DNA of 64,000 bases. Source: Siderastrea radians (lineage: Eukaryota; Cnidaria; Anthozoa; Scleractinia; Rhizangiidae). Below, piece by piece: positions 34,543-46,027 of this stretch. The translations under genes were made by a program, and so were the position numbers. The stretch is from positions 13,649,701 to 13,713,700 of the forward strand of contig OZ024888.1 in the NCBI GenBank assembly GCA_964017195.1. The letters run 5' to 3'. Numbering within the stretch: position 1 is the first letter of the stretch; every line of letters begins with the position of its first letter. The notes beneath the pieces were generated by a model. It was not told where the DNA came from. It was given only the letters and a program-made list of their open reading frames with translations, and made no database searches.

Positions 34543-34665
34543 TTACAAAGAAGTATCCCAGATTTCATTTTGATACCACACCTCCTCCAGGAGATCTCGA
34601 ACTTGTGACGCATTTAGTCGAACATCCGGGTCTTGCTCGAGACATATTTGCATAACTTCTTGAAG
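34543..34665 (-). CDS. Pseudokinase-like gene, last exon (C-lobe end)
   Basis: A 123-nt exon in phase 0 runs to a TAA stop at 34543-34545. It encodes LQEVMQICLEQDPDVRLNAS and a further ~20 residues. It matches the end of a protein-kinase C-lobe, where a leucine-rich helix is followed by C-x2-xDP-x2-R, the usual CL..DP..R segment of subdomain XI. The acceptor is TTTTGCCAG. It joins the exon at 34987-35169 in phase 0. Confidence 0.7.
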   Translation of the reverse strand, partial: LQEVMQICLEQDPDVRLNASQVRDLLEEVWYQNEIWDTSL

Positions 34666-34986
34666 CTGGCAAAAGAGAGAGAGCAACGAAATAAATGAAA
34701 TAAATTGTCACTAACATAAAGTGATGCTTAAAATAATAAAATAAATTGTTGCTAATATTAAGTGATACTTTAAAACCTTGACTGTTTCTTACAACAGACT
34801 CACGGACTTGCTGTTCAATTATAATGACTACATACTCTATGGAAACGATAGACCTATCATCTATGTCTAAATCAGGGCATACAAAGGTACGTAATGTAAC
34901 ATAGTTTGGATGAACCTAACGAAAGCCAAACCAACAACTTTTGGTGAAATGTACAGTACAGGTAAAAGGAAGAGTTCGTAGCGTAC

Positions 34987-35169
34987 CTCTACAAAATCTT
35001 CAGAATCGCGGCAGTTCTTCATCATCTCAACCAACACAAAGCCGAACTGAAGAATGTTCTTTCCTAAAATGTCTTTCACTGAGCAGCCGTCTTTTATACA
35101 GTCGGGAAAATACTGAGAGATTTGTTGAGCTGATCCAAATCCGCCCAAGACAGCTGTTATTGGAGGAAC
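34987..35169 (-). CDS. Pseudokinase-like gene, activation-loop and helix-F exon
   Basis: A 183-nt exon with both ends in phase 0. It encodes VPPITAVLGGFGSAQQIS and then ILGKNILQFGFVLVEMM. The first part aligns with the kinase segment around DFG, but reads GFG, so the Mg-binding Asp is lost. The second matches the helix-F region (W/Y-s-fGvvl-E). The splice sites are ATTAG at the 5' side and GAG|GTACGC at the 3' side. Intron lengths are 3.2 kb to the upstream exon and 321 bp to the last exon. Confidence 0.75.
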
Positions 35170-36316
35170 CTAATAAAATAAACGTCAGTTTGTTAGTTGG
35201 CGCAGCATATAAGAGGTTCAAACTCGGACACATGATTACATGTTGGTGTAAAGAGAATGTCTGGAGCTTGTATGGTGGATCAATCTCGACTTGAACAGGG
35301 AAGGGTACAAAGTGTTCTCGGATAGAACTTTCTCGAGGTGCGCAAGGTCATTTCGGATTATATTTGTTAACCATATCAGAGGATTGAGTACTACAGGGTT
35401 GTCTTCTATTGAGCAAAGTTGAATTCAACGTGGGCAATTTTGAATTATTCCCTTAGAATACTCATCCAGTTGAAAACTAGAAAGAGTCTAAGAGCACTGA
35501 ATTAAATCATTATCAAGTCATAATCATTATATCATTAAGTCACGAAGTCGGTCGCGCAAAACCAGAAGTGACAAACTCGATCAACAACCAGAAGTGTATG
35601 CCGGTTTTTAGCCTGCAATAGTTTGAAACATAACTCAAGATCGATAAATGTTCTCTGAGCCGTTTTCTGAGGGTATGTATTATCTTCTGTTTGTATTTTT
35701 TTCCAGAACTGGGAAGGAAAGCAATCTTGCAGATGTTGGAATTGAGTTCAATGCGGCAGTCGTACGTGTCATAATGATGCCACCTTCCCCTCCCCCCTCC
35801 TCCCCGCTGAGGTTTTTTCTTGAATTTTTCCAAAACGATTTTTCCTCTGCCCCTCCGTTTTCAATAGCTGTACGCATTTTTGACACAAGTTTGGCGAGAG
35901 TCGGTTGCTATGGTTACGAGATAGTGGGGGTGGGGGTGTGACTTTGCTTGTACGTCCGAGGATTAATTTTTTGTCTTATGGTAACACCTTATCAACAAAA
36001 CGAAAGTTCCCTCTCTAACTTGACGTATTCTTGAATTGCAACTGTATCTGTCACAGTATGTATTTTGAAGATTTTATTTGATCCATGCAATAATTATTAT
36101 AGTCATTTATACAGAAAACAAAGTGAAATAAGTAAGCCGTTGCAGCGGTGTACCTGTATAAATCCATGACTAGTTCAATCTGTAAAAGCTGAAAGATGGT
36201 TTTGGTAAACTGTTGGGATAATTTTGAAATTGGCATGAGCTGAAAATGCTTCTGATGCTTGTGTATTCGGGAAAGAGCTGAATTGAAAGCAAGAAACAGG
36301 AGTCTCTTACAGGCTA

Positions 36317-38025
36317 GCCTGAGTATCAGGCTTTCGGAGGGGGGGGGGGGGAGGAAGGAGAGAGAGAGAAGGGGAAAGGAAAGCCTGACACAACAGCCCG
36401 GTTTTGAGCCTTCCGCCTCCTTGAAATACGATACGCTTCTCCTAGATAAGCAGCCAATCAGAATTATCTCCGGTTGCATGCCATGTCAATTAACTGTCAT
36501 GTGTGTACTTGCGCGAAATGAAGGTTTAACGGCAGAGATTGGTATGTTTTCCGTCGAGTTGTTCGCATGGGTTCTGAGCGAAAATTCTGCAGAATTTGCC
36601 GAGAAAACTCACTCACTAGATTCGGCTCTTGGGCGGCTTTCGTATCCCTTTTTTTTAGAGACCCTTTAACAAAAAATTTTCACGTGTGTTAGGTGGAAAA
36701 CAAGTCGTATTGGGAAAGTTGTTGCAGAGTATTAGAGTATTTGCTGTCCCCGGGTTATCGTGAATCTGTTGGGAAGAAATACGCTCGAATGGTTGTGAAC
36801 TGTTAATACAGGTGCCACAAGTTGTTCCAGGAACTGCGGTAACCGGTTGTTTCGCCTACGAGTCGTTTCGACTACGGTATTTGTTTCGTCTTTTAATGTC
36901 CTAAATGTTGAAAGGAAATGCAATGAATATCATTTCTCGTTCTTAAAGAGTGCTGCTATTAAAAGCGGAACTGCGCGTTGTCTTTGTCGAGACCACGGTT
37001 AACTCGGAGGAAAACCGATCCTTCTGCCGTCCCCGGCAAAACTCCTGAGAAGACTGTGACGGTACAACTGATGAGAATCGCAAGATTCGAAACCGCGGTC
37101 TTGCTGGTAAACTTATATTTAGCTACATACACATAATTGCAATATCGCAATATTGTATCAACTCAATTGATACAAAATTATATTGATACAATTGATACAA
37201 AGTATTATACTGTAGTGCATAAGTGCGTTGATAATTATGAGAATTATTTGCCTTTTTTCTTTATTTTTTTTTCATTTTTGTATGACAACGTTGTTGCAAT
37301 TAGGTGTATATTCTGTGGTGGCACAAAGAAGCCAGTCGCTTGATTGGTAAACAAACTATATGCTAATGGTATTTAAAATATCGGGCTTTTCTATACTCTC
37401 CAGTTGTCAATAAGGGTTACATTAAGCGATGAATCTATATTAACCTACATCAAAACGCACTGCATATCGTATCAAAAACTCATAAGGGGATTTTATTCAT
37501 GCTTCTACCAAAGGCGTGATACATACCAAAAACCGGTGTCGAGACTGGATATATTTACAGAATGCATGCTGCGTGAAGCAAAACATTGTGCTCTGCAATC
37601 GCGCAAATCACAATTGTACGGAGTTTTTTAAAGCAGATACCAGAGATCACAAGGGATATGGAAAAATATTATCGCTTTTACTAGCCCAACATTACAGGTA
37701 TTTTAAGCAGACATACCTCACAAACTGTACCGAGCCGTTTTTTACTTGCTACAAAGAAGCTATAACAACGAGAATATAACCACTTTTCGTGCATTTAAGT
37801 GTAAAATCCCTGAAGAGAACTACTCTCAAGAGTAATAAATTCAAATCGTGTCTAAATTTCCTGACTCTGGCGTGACTCACGTGGCGCTCCCCTTTGTCTT
37901 TTGGCCAATCAGCGTAACATCAAGATTCTGGATGTTGAACATCATGAGCCAATCAATGGCTTTGTGTCAGGCCCTCTTCCACTTTCCACCTACCCCTCCC
38001 CCTTCCGAGGGCCTGATACTCAGGC
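36317..38025. mobile_element. Non-autonomous inverted-repeat element, 1.7 kb, TA target
   Basis: Termini GCCTGAGTATCAGGC (36317) and its complement (ending 38025) are flanked by TA. Similarity in inverted orientation continues inward through a C/G-rich tract and a GTGTCAGG segment on both sides. The element lies in the intron of the pseudokinase-like gene. The interior is AT-rich with a small palindrome around 37142-37200 (GATACAATTGATAC). No transposase was recognised. Confidence 0.5.
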
Positions 38026-38374
38026 TACTTACAGGCAAGACGAATACCTTTAAATATACATAAAGCAGAAGACCGGGCGTGTTTCGTCGAAGATGACCAA
38101 ACATTAAACAAAATAAAACTCACTAAGCCAATATACATATCAAAGAAATGCTGGCAATGTAGGCTAAAACATTAATTTCAATCGAACCAAAGCGGAAAAA
38201 TTTAGGAGAATGATATTCCTGCAGAGGAAAGCACATAATTATTCTCAGTATCAGGAAGATGATGACTATTTGTTGTGTACAGCACGAAGCAATAGCATTA
38301 ACTTTCCACGCTTTCTTTTAACTGTTGTTGCTTGTTTAAAGAAAACAATACTTGTTACATTTCTACAATCTTAC

Positions 38375-38567
38375 CCTTAGTCCTCTTCCTATCAATACAC
38401 TGGATGTTGTTATGTTGTTATGGACGACGCCTTTCTGTTCCATGTACTGTATTGCGCAGATTAAGTCGATGGCTACCACTAAAAGCGCGTCGAGGTTCAG
38501 AACAATTTGGCTGTTTTTCAAAAAATCGTCCAATGTCGTACTTGCGGCGAAGTCGTAACACAGTAGG
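38375..38567 (-). CDS. Pseudokinase-like gene, hinge and catalytic-loop exon
   Basis: This 193-nt exon (phase 2 start, phase 0 end) encodes the kinase hinge (LLCYDFAASTTLDDFL), helix E and the catalytic-loop region. Where active kinases have HRDLxxxN, it reads HNNITTSSVLI: Arg, the catalytic Asp and the Asn are all replaced. Acceptor AAACATAG and donor AGG|GTAAGA are clean. Together with GFG in the next exon this predicts a protein that cannot transfer phosphate by the usual mechanism. It may act as a scaffold or receptor-tail pseudokinase. The domain resembles tyrosine-kinase-like folds, but the subfamily is unresolved. Confidence 0.78.
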
Positions 38568-38759
38568 CTATGTTTAGGATAAAAACGGAAAAGGTTAGGA
38601 CGGTACATTATTTATAACTACTTTTTGCCCACCTCAAGCCATGCCCATTCATGTGTATTCTGCTGGACGTATGTCACGTGAAGAATTCATCACTAAATTA
38701 GTGTAGAATTGAAAGCAAAATAGAGTGATTCATCACTGGATTTAATACGATCGCACAAG

Positions 38760-38875
38760 TGACCAGCTACCAAACTGGTGTTGCAGGGTCATGGGTTCGA
38801 TTTCCATTCAAGCCTGAATTTTTCAGCTTCTTTTCTTTCAGCGGCTAAAGTTGATATCTTCAATGCGATGATTAT
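38760..38875 (+). mobile_element. Degenerate fragment of the tRNA-derived SINE family
   Basis: Starts GACCAGCTACC, keeps the B-box region GGGTTCGATTTCC and the tail CAAGCCTGAATTTTTCAG, and has lost the A-box half by internal deletion. It is the same family as at 31941-32527 and 48561-48778. Confidence 0.65.
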
Positions 38876-39125
38876 TGTCTTTCTCAGGGGCAATAAAAGT
38901 AGTGACGCTTTAACTTATGAACTATTTGTCATACCTGTATGTACATGCATTTTCAACTGCCTATAACTAAACTCAGAAACAAGGAACAATAGAAAAATGC
39001 AATAGAAAAATGCGAGTGCTAGAAGGCTCTATATGCATGGCTTCGGGTGGTGTAAGCAACTTTGCCGTAAGATCAAGATTAGTCAAAGATTTAAACCGGC
39101 AAAACGACAATCTGCGATGGCGCTA

Positions 39126-39397
39126 GCCTGCGTAGCAAGCGTTTCCGTGGGGTTTCAGAGCCAAAAAAGTCCGAAGAACGGGATTTTCGAAGTTTTGGCC
39201 TAGCAAAACATGGTGCGAGAGCAAAAAATGAAAGAGGGGGGAGGGGGGAGAGAAAGGAAGGGAAGTAAAGTATCCTCCCTTCCTCTCCCCCTCCCCCTCT
39301 CTCATTTTCTGCTCTCGCCCCATTTTCGCGCGGCCAAAATTGCGTTCTTCGGACTTTTTTTGCCCTGAAACCCCACGGAAACGCTTGCTACGCAGGC
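39126..39397. mobile_element. Palindromic MITE (272 bp), TA target
   Basis: Arms of about 55 bp starting GCCTGCGTAGCAAGCGTTTC are inverted with few mismatches and flanked by TA. The centre is a purine-rich GAGGGGGG tract facing its complement CCCTCTCTC. It shares the TA flank and a GCCTG start with the 1.7-kb element at 36317-38025, which may mean related transposases. Confidence 0.7.
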
Positions 39398-39932
39398 TAC
39401 CATGGCACCTCAGTGGCACCTGCAAGCAGATCGGTAGGCACGCAGCTCTTTAGATCTTAGAACCTCGAATTTCTTGGGACCTTGTTATTACGCAGGTCTA
39501 CTGTTTTCAAGACTAGCAGCTTTGTTCCTGTTATTTGTTTATTCCTGTTTTATTGTTTTGCTAGCAGCAAATTCGTTGCCTTTTGCTTTCAAATCTAATG
39601 ATTTTTTTCGCTTAAATACTACAGACCACTTAAACAAGATTTCTCTTACAACGAACTGTTCTTGAGTCGAGGAAATCCCTTTCGCTTGTAATTTAGAACA
39701 CACTCCTCAGCTAGGAAAGACAATAGAAAGAAAATATAGGGTTATGTCAACACTGGAAATGATCGATAAGTTTCTAAATTTTGATATCGTTTCCCTGGCT
39801 ACGTTATGAAAAACCAGCCTAGATCGTTGAGATTTAGTGTTGGTGCGCCCTGTTGGTACGGGCTTACACAGAATCGTAGATCTTGGTACTAGTTTTTCAA
39901 AGCATGAAGACTGCAAAGAGCAAGGGTTGATC

Positions 39933-40101
39933 AAGACTACGAGCAGTCTCTCTTTCCGCCCAGGGATAGTCGACCAAAAAGCACACGCGAGCGAGCACGA
40001 AAATCGCCTACTGCGTGGAAACGTGACGCACGTGATGAGCCGCTGGGGCTCTTTGTGCTCGACTATCCTTGAGCGGAAAGAGAGACTGCTTGTAGTCCCG
40101 T
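39933..40101. mobile_element. Palindromic MITE with GACTACGAGCAGTCTCT termini (169 bp)
   Basis: Inverted arms GACTAC(G/A)AGCAGTCTCTC and a second pair GGGATAGTCGAC/GTCGAGCAC-type sequence are visible. GTTGATC flanks both sides (39926-39932, 40102-40108), which suggests a 7-bp duplication, though the arm ends are slightly offset. A lone terminus of the same family (GACTACGAGCAGTCTCTC) lies at about 44545. Confidence 0.55.
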
Positions 40102-40391
40102 GTTGATCTTGTTTCATTGCATTCAGCTTTCAGTAGCACAAAAATTCACAGCAGTACCTAAACTAACCGTAATCTGAGCTGGGTCAGTATCTAAACAAAA
40201 CGCATCATTTATGAAGGACACAGCGAAACTCACTACATTCAGAGATAACTCGAAGATTTTTGTACTCTTTTGGAGGGAAATTTCTTACTGTCAAATGAAC
40301 TATCTAAGAAGTCCCAGCAAAACCTAATTCTGACTGGTTTCAGTTTTTACTGGTATAAATTACTTGTAAGGGAAGCCAAACGCATTTTTAC

Positions 40392-40564
40392 ATACTCGTA
40401 CAATGCCAGCAGTATTTGAGAATATTTGGGTGCCCTCTTCCAGCTTGGAGCACCTTTACGATTTCTGTCTCCTTTGTCCATTTGTCCTCCTTTGTTTTCC
40501 CAAAATATTTTATTAGTCGCATAGACGAGTCCTTTCCACTTTCAGACCACACTACAACAAACCC
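40392..40564 (-). CDS. Pseudokinase-like gene, N-lobe exon
   Basis: This 173-nt exon (phase 0 start, phase 2 end) encodes the N-lobe of the kinase fold: GFVVVWSESGKDSSMRLIKY as strands beta2-beta3, with Lys in RLIKY at the VAIK position. Helix C follows, with Glu in KETEIVKVL, then GRGHPNILKYCW. The residues used by active kinases to anchor ATP may thus be kept here, in contrast to the C-lobe. It joins the hinge exon with AT plus C, giving Ile. The glycine-rich loop and the protein N-terminus must lie in exons further right that I could not find. Confidence 0.75.
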
Positions 40565-40911
40565 CTAAAAGATAGAGAAATAACTCACGCACGCACAGAC
40601 TGTGAATTAATTGCATATGCTATTTAGGAAAATATATACGATTCAATAATACAGCGGCTGTATGTTTATGACGATCTAAAATAACTTCGAAATAATTATA
40701 GCAATACAAGCTCACTTTTTTCTGTGGTGCAGCCCATATAAATAATAATTAAAAATAATATTATAATTATAATAAGAACCTTCCCAGAATGCTTTGCACC
40801 AGAAAAATTTCAATGCAAAATAACTTAGTTAATTTGTGGTCGAGGAGAATGCTGTACCATGTGTTATTTACAACTTCGTGAAAGTTATCCCTCATATTAA
40901 CGTTAGGGTGA

Positions 40912-41222
40912 TGACGTCATTATTCACGTGACTATGGCAAAAAATATGTTTTAGCTCACTGCAAGAACAGGCCTCCATCAATTCAAAAGCAGATAACGTG
41001 CCCTGATAGTCATTGGAATGGGCAATATGGAAATTGCCACTTGACATCTGGCATTTGAAAGTTAAGGTGGCTCTGTACAGGAGCATTTCCCAGGGGACTG
41101 GTAAGGAGTCAGTAACTATGGTAGTTTAAGGCGGAGAGAAACAAAGCTTGGCTGGTTAATAGTACTTCGCATGAAAGTAACGACCATGATAAGCTCACTG
41201 TTGTGACGTCATTGGTCACGTG
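40912..41222. promoter_or_regulatory. Two CRE plus E-box pairs with identical spacing
   Basis: TGACGTCA at 40912-40919 is followed after 5 bases by CACGTG at 40925-40930. TGACGTCA at 41204-41211 is followed after 5 bases by CACGTG at 41217-41222; this second pair also contains ATTGG, an inverted CCAAT box. These are perfect CREB/ATF and bHLH-ZIP (USF, MITF/TFE) sites. They lie between the divergent pseudokinase-like gene and the gene starting at 41626. A repeat origin is possible, so promoter function is inference. Confidence 0.45.
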
Positions 41223-41625
41223 ACCAGAGCGCACAGAAAATTCAAATCACTTTAAAACTGCTTTAAGCTCAATAAATTCGTAATTTCTCACAGTAATATC
41301 GCAGAAACAATTGCAAGTTATTCAAAAACGTTCATTATTATTTTTCCTTTTGAAAAAAGCACAATGAAAAATGAACCTTAAACTTTTGATAATCCCCTGT
41401 TTTGTGAGGTTTTAATATAAATGTAAAAACGAATCAGTATATTTGGTTTCAAACTATGCTCTTTCTAACTACGTTAACAGTTTTTTTTAAAAAATTCGTT
41501 TTCATAGAGCTTAGGGCGTGAATTTGCAGGCACGCGGAGTACTGGGCACCAATGTCACGGATTGCTCAAGAAGACTGGTGCACGTTTTAGGCGCGGCGGC
41601 ATAGCTAGCGACAAAAGCTGACAAA

Positions 41626-41740
41626 ATGGGGTTAAAAGGTGTTTTGCTAGCTTTCTGTCGGTCCGTTTCTGCTAAAGAATTGTTAATGGTTTTTCCGAAA
41701 GAGGACAGCACTTCATTTCTCGCTGCATTGCTCATGTCAG
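41626..41740 (+). CDS. Candidate 94-residue hydrophobic protein, exon 1
   Basis: The exon starts at an ATG in good context (ACAAAATGGG). It encodes MGLKGVLLAFCRSVSAKELL and a further 18 residues, and ends at a strong donor (TCAG|GTACGT) in phase 1. The continuation is proposed at 42853-43001 and 44642-44662. The whole would be about 94 residues with hydrophobic stretches, possibly a small membrane or mitochondrial protein. I do not recognise the family. The reading frame on the opposite strand is also open, but it lacks splice support. Confidence 0.5.
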
Positions 41741-42852
41741 GTACGTGTAATTTTATTGTCTTCGGTAAACAGCTTAATATATTAGCAGGGCTTTACCGAT
41801 CGATCACTTTTGTTTAATGTTTCATATTTATCGTTGGTCCAGTGCTTAAATAATTTGCCATTTTCGTTCCGGTAGCAAAAAGCCGAAAGATAGACACGTA
41901 GGTTGGTAGCTAAAGTTTATTAAGTTTCGTAAGTCTTTAAATAAACGTTATATGAAGTGATGTAGTTTTTGTACACTCGTCTGTGAATCGTACATGTATG
42001 TTATTTGTTGGCCCAGTAAAAGTGTAGCATCGCGTCCTTTATGTTTTCAGTAACTTTAATTACAGCGTTGCTGTTAAAATTAATGTTTCAAACAGCTATT
42101 GCTCAAAGCAAGAAGGTCAGGCTATTCTCTTAATGTTGATACTGGCAGATAAGCTTTAATTCTTTTGTGTAGCATCATTTAAGCTTACGTGTTGTAAACA
42201 TCTCATAACAACATAACATAACACATAACATACTTTATTTTATCTCCATCTCCATTTGTTTATTAGCTGGGCTTTTCTTCACTGCTTGCAAATTATTTAT
42301 ATACATCTAATGACTCACGAATGTTTCTTAGATCAAGTAAGGTTCAAAGCTATAGTTGGCATGATTTGATGACAAACAACAAATTTAAATTTCGAATTAG
42401 GTACATCTAAAACTTTTATTAAAAGTTATGTGTTGATCACTTTTGGGAAAATATGCTTAAGATGATCGAGTTCAAAGCAGGTGAATGTAATTGTTTTGTA
42501 CATCTCATTCTCTACTTTTACTGATTAAGTTATTCCATAATTTGCAGGGTAAAAAATTAACTTCAGTGCTTGAATCATTGAATTGCAACTCGGGCCAGTA
42601 TCCTTGAATTCCAACCTGGTCCCCAGGGTCTTTTCACTTGCTCGCTTAGTATAGTGGACCAGGCCATTTAGATAAAGTGGCTTTCAAAATCCTCTAGTCT
42701 AAATCAAAAAATTTAAAACAATATTTACTTGAATAGACCCCTCCCAACCTGTGTGGGAAGTAAGTCTTTTATCCAGGGATTTCGCCAGTAATCATGTGGA
42801 AAAAGTACCACATACTGTAGAACTCTAAGTAAAAACAAACCTCAACTTTTAG

Positions 42853-43001
42853 TGGCCCTGGTCAGTTTTAAATTGCTACTGGCAACCAGGAGACTGTCAA
42901 TTTTTAGCCCTGAAGTTGTTGTTTTCACTGATCCTTTTTTATCTATACTAGGCATGTATATGTCAGCAGTGATCAGTGATGCAGCTTTTCTTACAGTGAA
43001 G
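42853..43001 (+). CDS. Candidate 94-residue hydrophobic protein, exon 2
   Basis: 149 nt, phase 1 to 0, after the acceptor AACTTTTAG and before the donor GTGAAG|GTATGC. It reads ALVSFKLLLATRRLSIF, then SPEVVVFTDPFLSILGMYMS and AVISDAAFLTVK, open throughout. The junction G plus TG with exon 1 gives Val. Hydrophobic segments could be membrane-associated. Strong splice sites and phase agreement are the main support. Confidence 0.5.
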
Positions 43002-44149
43002 GTATGCACATGGAAGATATCAATCACATAATTATCCCAGCTTACGTACTATCTTACTGTTCAGTAAAATGAACTGGGTCAAATGCAGTGATCGGTTTAA
43101 TTTGGGTTCGGTAGTTGAACACAATTAAACCAACAATATGCATACAGCAGTGTTTGATTCCAATTTCTGAACCCAGTCAAACATAATTAAGCACAGTTAA
43201 ACAGTTTAAAATCATTCAATCAATCAAACCATCTGCCTTTAAGTGTGTGAGAACAAGCACAAATTTCTGTAGTGTGGAATTTGAACATGATCTGTTTTAT
43301 ATTGTCGTGTAAACACATAGAAGAATGGGTGGCTAAAACAGCCTTTTCGGAAAAAGAAAATTTGGCAATCCTAATAGTCACAAAGGCAAATAAAAGTTGA
43401 ACCAAGGAAAAAATTAAATCACAACATTTACATGAGTGTTCCATCAAGACTTCCATTGGGGTAGGTGATGAAAACCTTATACCCACTTAAGTTACAAAAT
43501 CCATTTTTCACGGTGATGTAAGATTTATTCTTGATGGTTAAAGGGTTAAAACTTAATGCAGAATGAATCAAACAGTTATACCATGTATGGGTTTCCGTAC
43601 CACAGTGATTATTGTGACCGAGTACCACTACTGGGGCAAGCTCACACAGGTATGACTTGTACAGTTATGAGATGTTGTGCTGTAAATATCATTAAACAAA
43701 TACAGAGAAACAAGAGGAAATCGGGAGGAACTTGTACCAGAATGAAAATCATGCTGGTATTATGAAAACACCCCCTTAGCCTAAAGTTGAGCAGCTCTCA
43801 AGAATGTTTAACAACATCCTCAGAGACCGGTACAAACTCAGACTGGTACAATTTTGTTTACATGAGACCGGTCTGAAAGTCAGACTGGCATGAAGTGTTT
43901 ACCTGAGACCAATCTAAACTCTGTTTGTGTTAATATGGTCCGCAACCATCCCATCCTTAAAAATCCACTTTATCTATTATGCAACAGCTTGGAATGCTCC
44001 AACGCCACTTATTAAACGTGCATACCCAAAACAAATATCTCAGACCAATTGGAACCCTGTTCATGCTTAAGTGGCTCCCCAGTCTGATTTCAAACCGTTC
44101 TGAGTCATTCATATTGGTTCAGCAGCAGTGATGAGTTAAACCAGCCTAA

Positions 44150-44429
44150 GGCCCTGTTTACATGAGTGACTTTATCCCGGGATGACTTTTATCTCCTCCC
44201 GGAGTGACTTTCATTGCGGTGTCTGGTCATTTACCTGTAAATGTTTACATGATTTGGAGCTGAAATGTGTTCACCCTGGGACGATTTCATCCCGGTCTTC
44301 AGCACGGGGATGAAATCGTCCTGGGGTAAACACCATTTCAGCTCCAAACCATGTAAAAACTTACAGGTAAATGACCAGACACCGATGTGAAAGTCATCTC
44401 AGGATGAAATCACTCGTGTAAACACAGCC
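44150..44429. mobile_element. PIF/Harbinger-like MITE (280 bp)
   Basis: Termini GGCCCTGTTTACATGAGTGA and the complement of GGCTGTGTTTACACGAGTGA are flanked by TAA (44147-44149, 44430-44432), a TWA-type duplication. The arms pair along most of their length around GGACGATTTCATCCCGG. It lies in an intron of the candidate small gene. Confidence 0.75.
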
Positions 44430-44641
44430 TAAGATGATAATTATTTTATACTAGCTTCATGTTTCGTACGTTTCGTGTAAACAGAGGTAAGCATTTGGAG
44501 TCGATCTGAAGTTGTACCGGCCCAAGTTGGTACCATTCTCATAGACTACGAGCAGTCTCTCATTTTTCTCTGGCCCGTGTACACTGACTGTTCTACTATT
44601 TGTAATTGTGATAATTAAAATCTGCTTTGTTTTTCTTACAG

Positions 44642-44662
44642 GTTTTTATTCCATCAACCTGA
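44642..44662 (+). CDS. Candidate 94-residue hydrophobic protein, last coding exon
   Basis: After a strong acceptor (TTTGTTTTTCTTACAG) the phase-0 frame reads VFIPST and stops at TGA 44660-44662. AATAAA follows at 44751-44756, a plausible polyadenylation signal about 90 bp on. Other small exons could lie between this and exon 2, so the C-terminus is tentative. Confidence 0.4.
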   Translation, partial: VFIPST

Positions 44663-45352
44663 TGTCAGGAAAATATGGCAGTTTATTGTAAGGGTTTGGT
44701 TAAGAAATTTGTACTTTTAGCTATATTCCCAGATACACTTTATCAATTCAAATAAAAAATTTGAAGAGCAGTTTTGAAATAAGGTTATATATTTTTTTGT
44801 CTTTTTCCGCTTAACATTTTGATGTCATTGATTAGTTTGACTGACCCCTCAGTACTACTAAGTGGATGATGTATGAAAATGGAATGAATCCTGGAGTACC
44901 TTTTAGGGCTCTACTTCAAAATATCTGATGAGCACACCCTGCCCCATATCTTTTTTGGGGGGAGTATCCCCCCCAACTACTATCCCAGGAATGAAGAGTC
45001 GGACCTATTTGATTGAATTCTCTTTATGGGGAAAACTATATCGATTGACTGATTCACCAGTCTGATCCCTTTTTGTCAGTTCATTGCCTATTAGGTTTCA
45101 GACTATTCTGAAATGATTTAGGAAGAGGCTATTCCTTTTGTTTTTCTTTGGTACCAGATTATGGCAATCAGTAACAATGCTTATTGGTGACAAATTATCA
45201 AACCAAAAAGAACTAAAGTCTCGAGATCTACTGCCATCACGGTCTGGGGTAGTAAGAGAGTGAGTCATAAGCTGTGCATCAAATAAAGTCACTAGTCATT
45301 ACTGGACCATTTGTTATTCGCATTGGCAACACTGAAGTCACAGATTGATTGA

Positions 45353-45379
45353 TTTATTGATTTATTGATTGACTGATTC

Positions 45380-45418
<39 letters not shown>
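45353..45418. repeat. (GATT)n microsatellite
   Basis: A tetranucleotide run, with imperfect units extending to about 45490. A (CAT)n run follows at 45891-45912. Confidence 0.9.
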
Positions 45419-46027
45419 TTTTAGTTGGCTGATTGACTGATTTATCAGCCAGTTGGTTGAGTGGTTGATTGATTGACTGATTGGTACTTAAAATAGATGA
45501 ATGAATTGATTCACCTGAATTACATGTAAGTAATTACATGCATAATGCTGCACTTCTTCGCATCTTCCTCTGGCAGTAGAATAATACCCGGCATCAGTCG
45601 AAACGTAAAATAATTTTCAAGCCCCAATGTCATGACATAATTGTAAGCAAATAATTTATTTGTAATTAGCAAGTAGTAGGTAAGAAGGCGTATTAGAGAG
45701 CAGGACTATTAGAGCTTTTACAGTAATTTAAATTATACTTCATATTAACTCCAGTAAGCTACTCCTTCTGAGTAACTACCACTATTGGACAGTCAAGAAA
45801 GAAAGCAATGCCCTGGGATGTTTTAGGGTTCACTACTTCCTACTATTAATTAAACTTCCTGGGGAATTAATACAAGTAAATAAGGTACATCATCATCATC
45901 ATCATCATCATTCAACTACAGCGTCATTTTACCATATAAGGAGACAAATATGAGTATGAGAGCGTCTTATAGTATCCCAGCACTATAGTATCCCAGTTTC
46001 AAATCACTTATTGAATAAAGCATTTAA

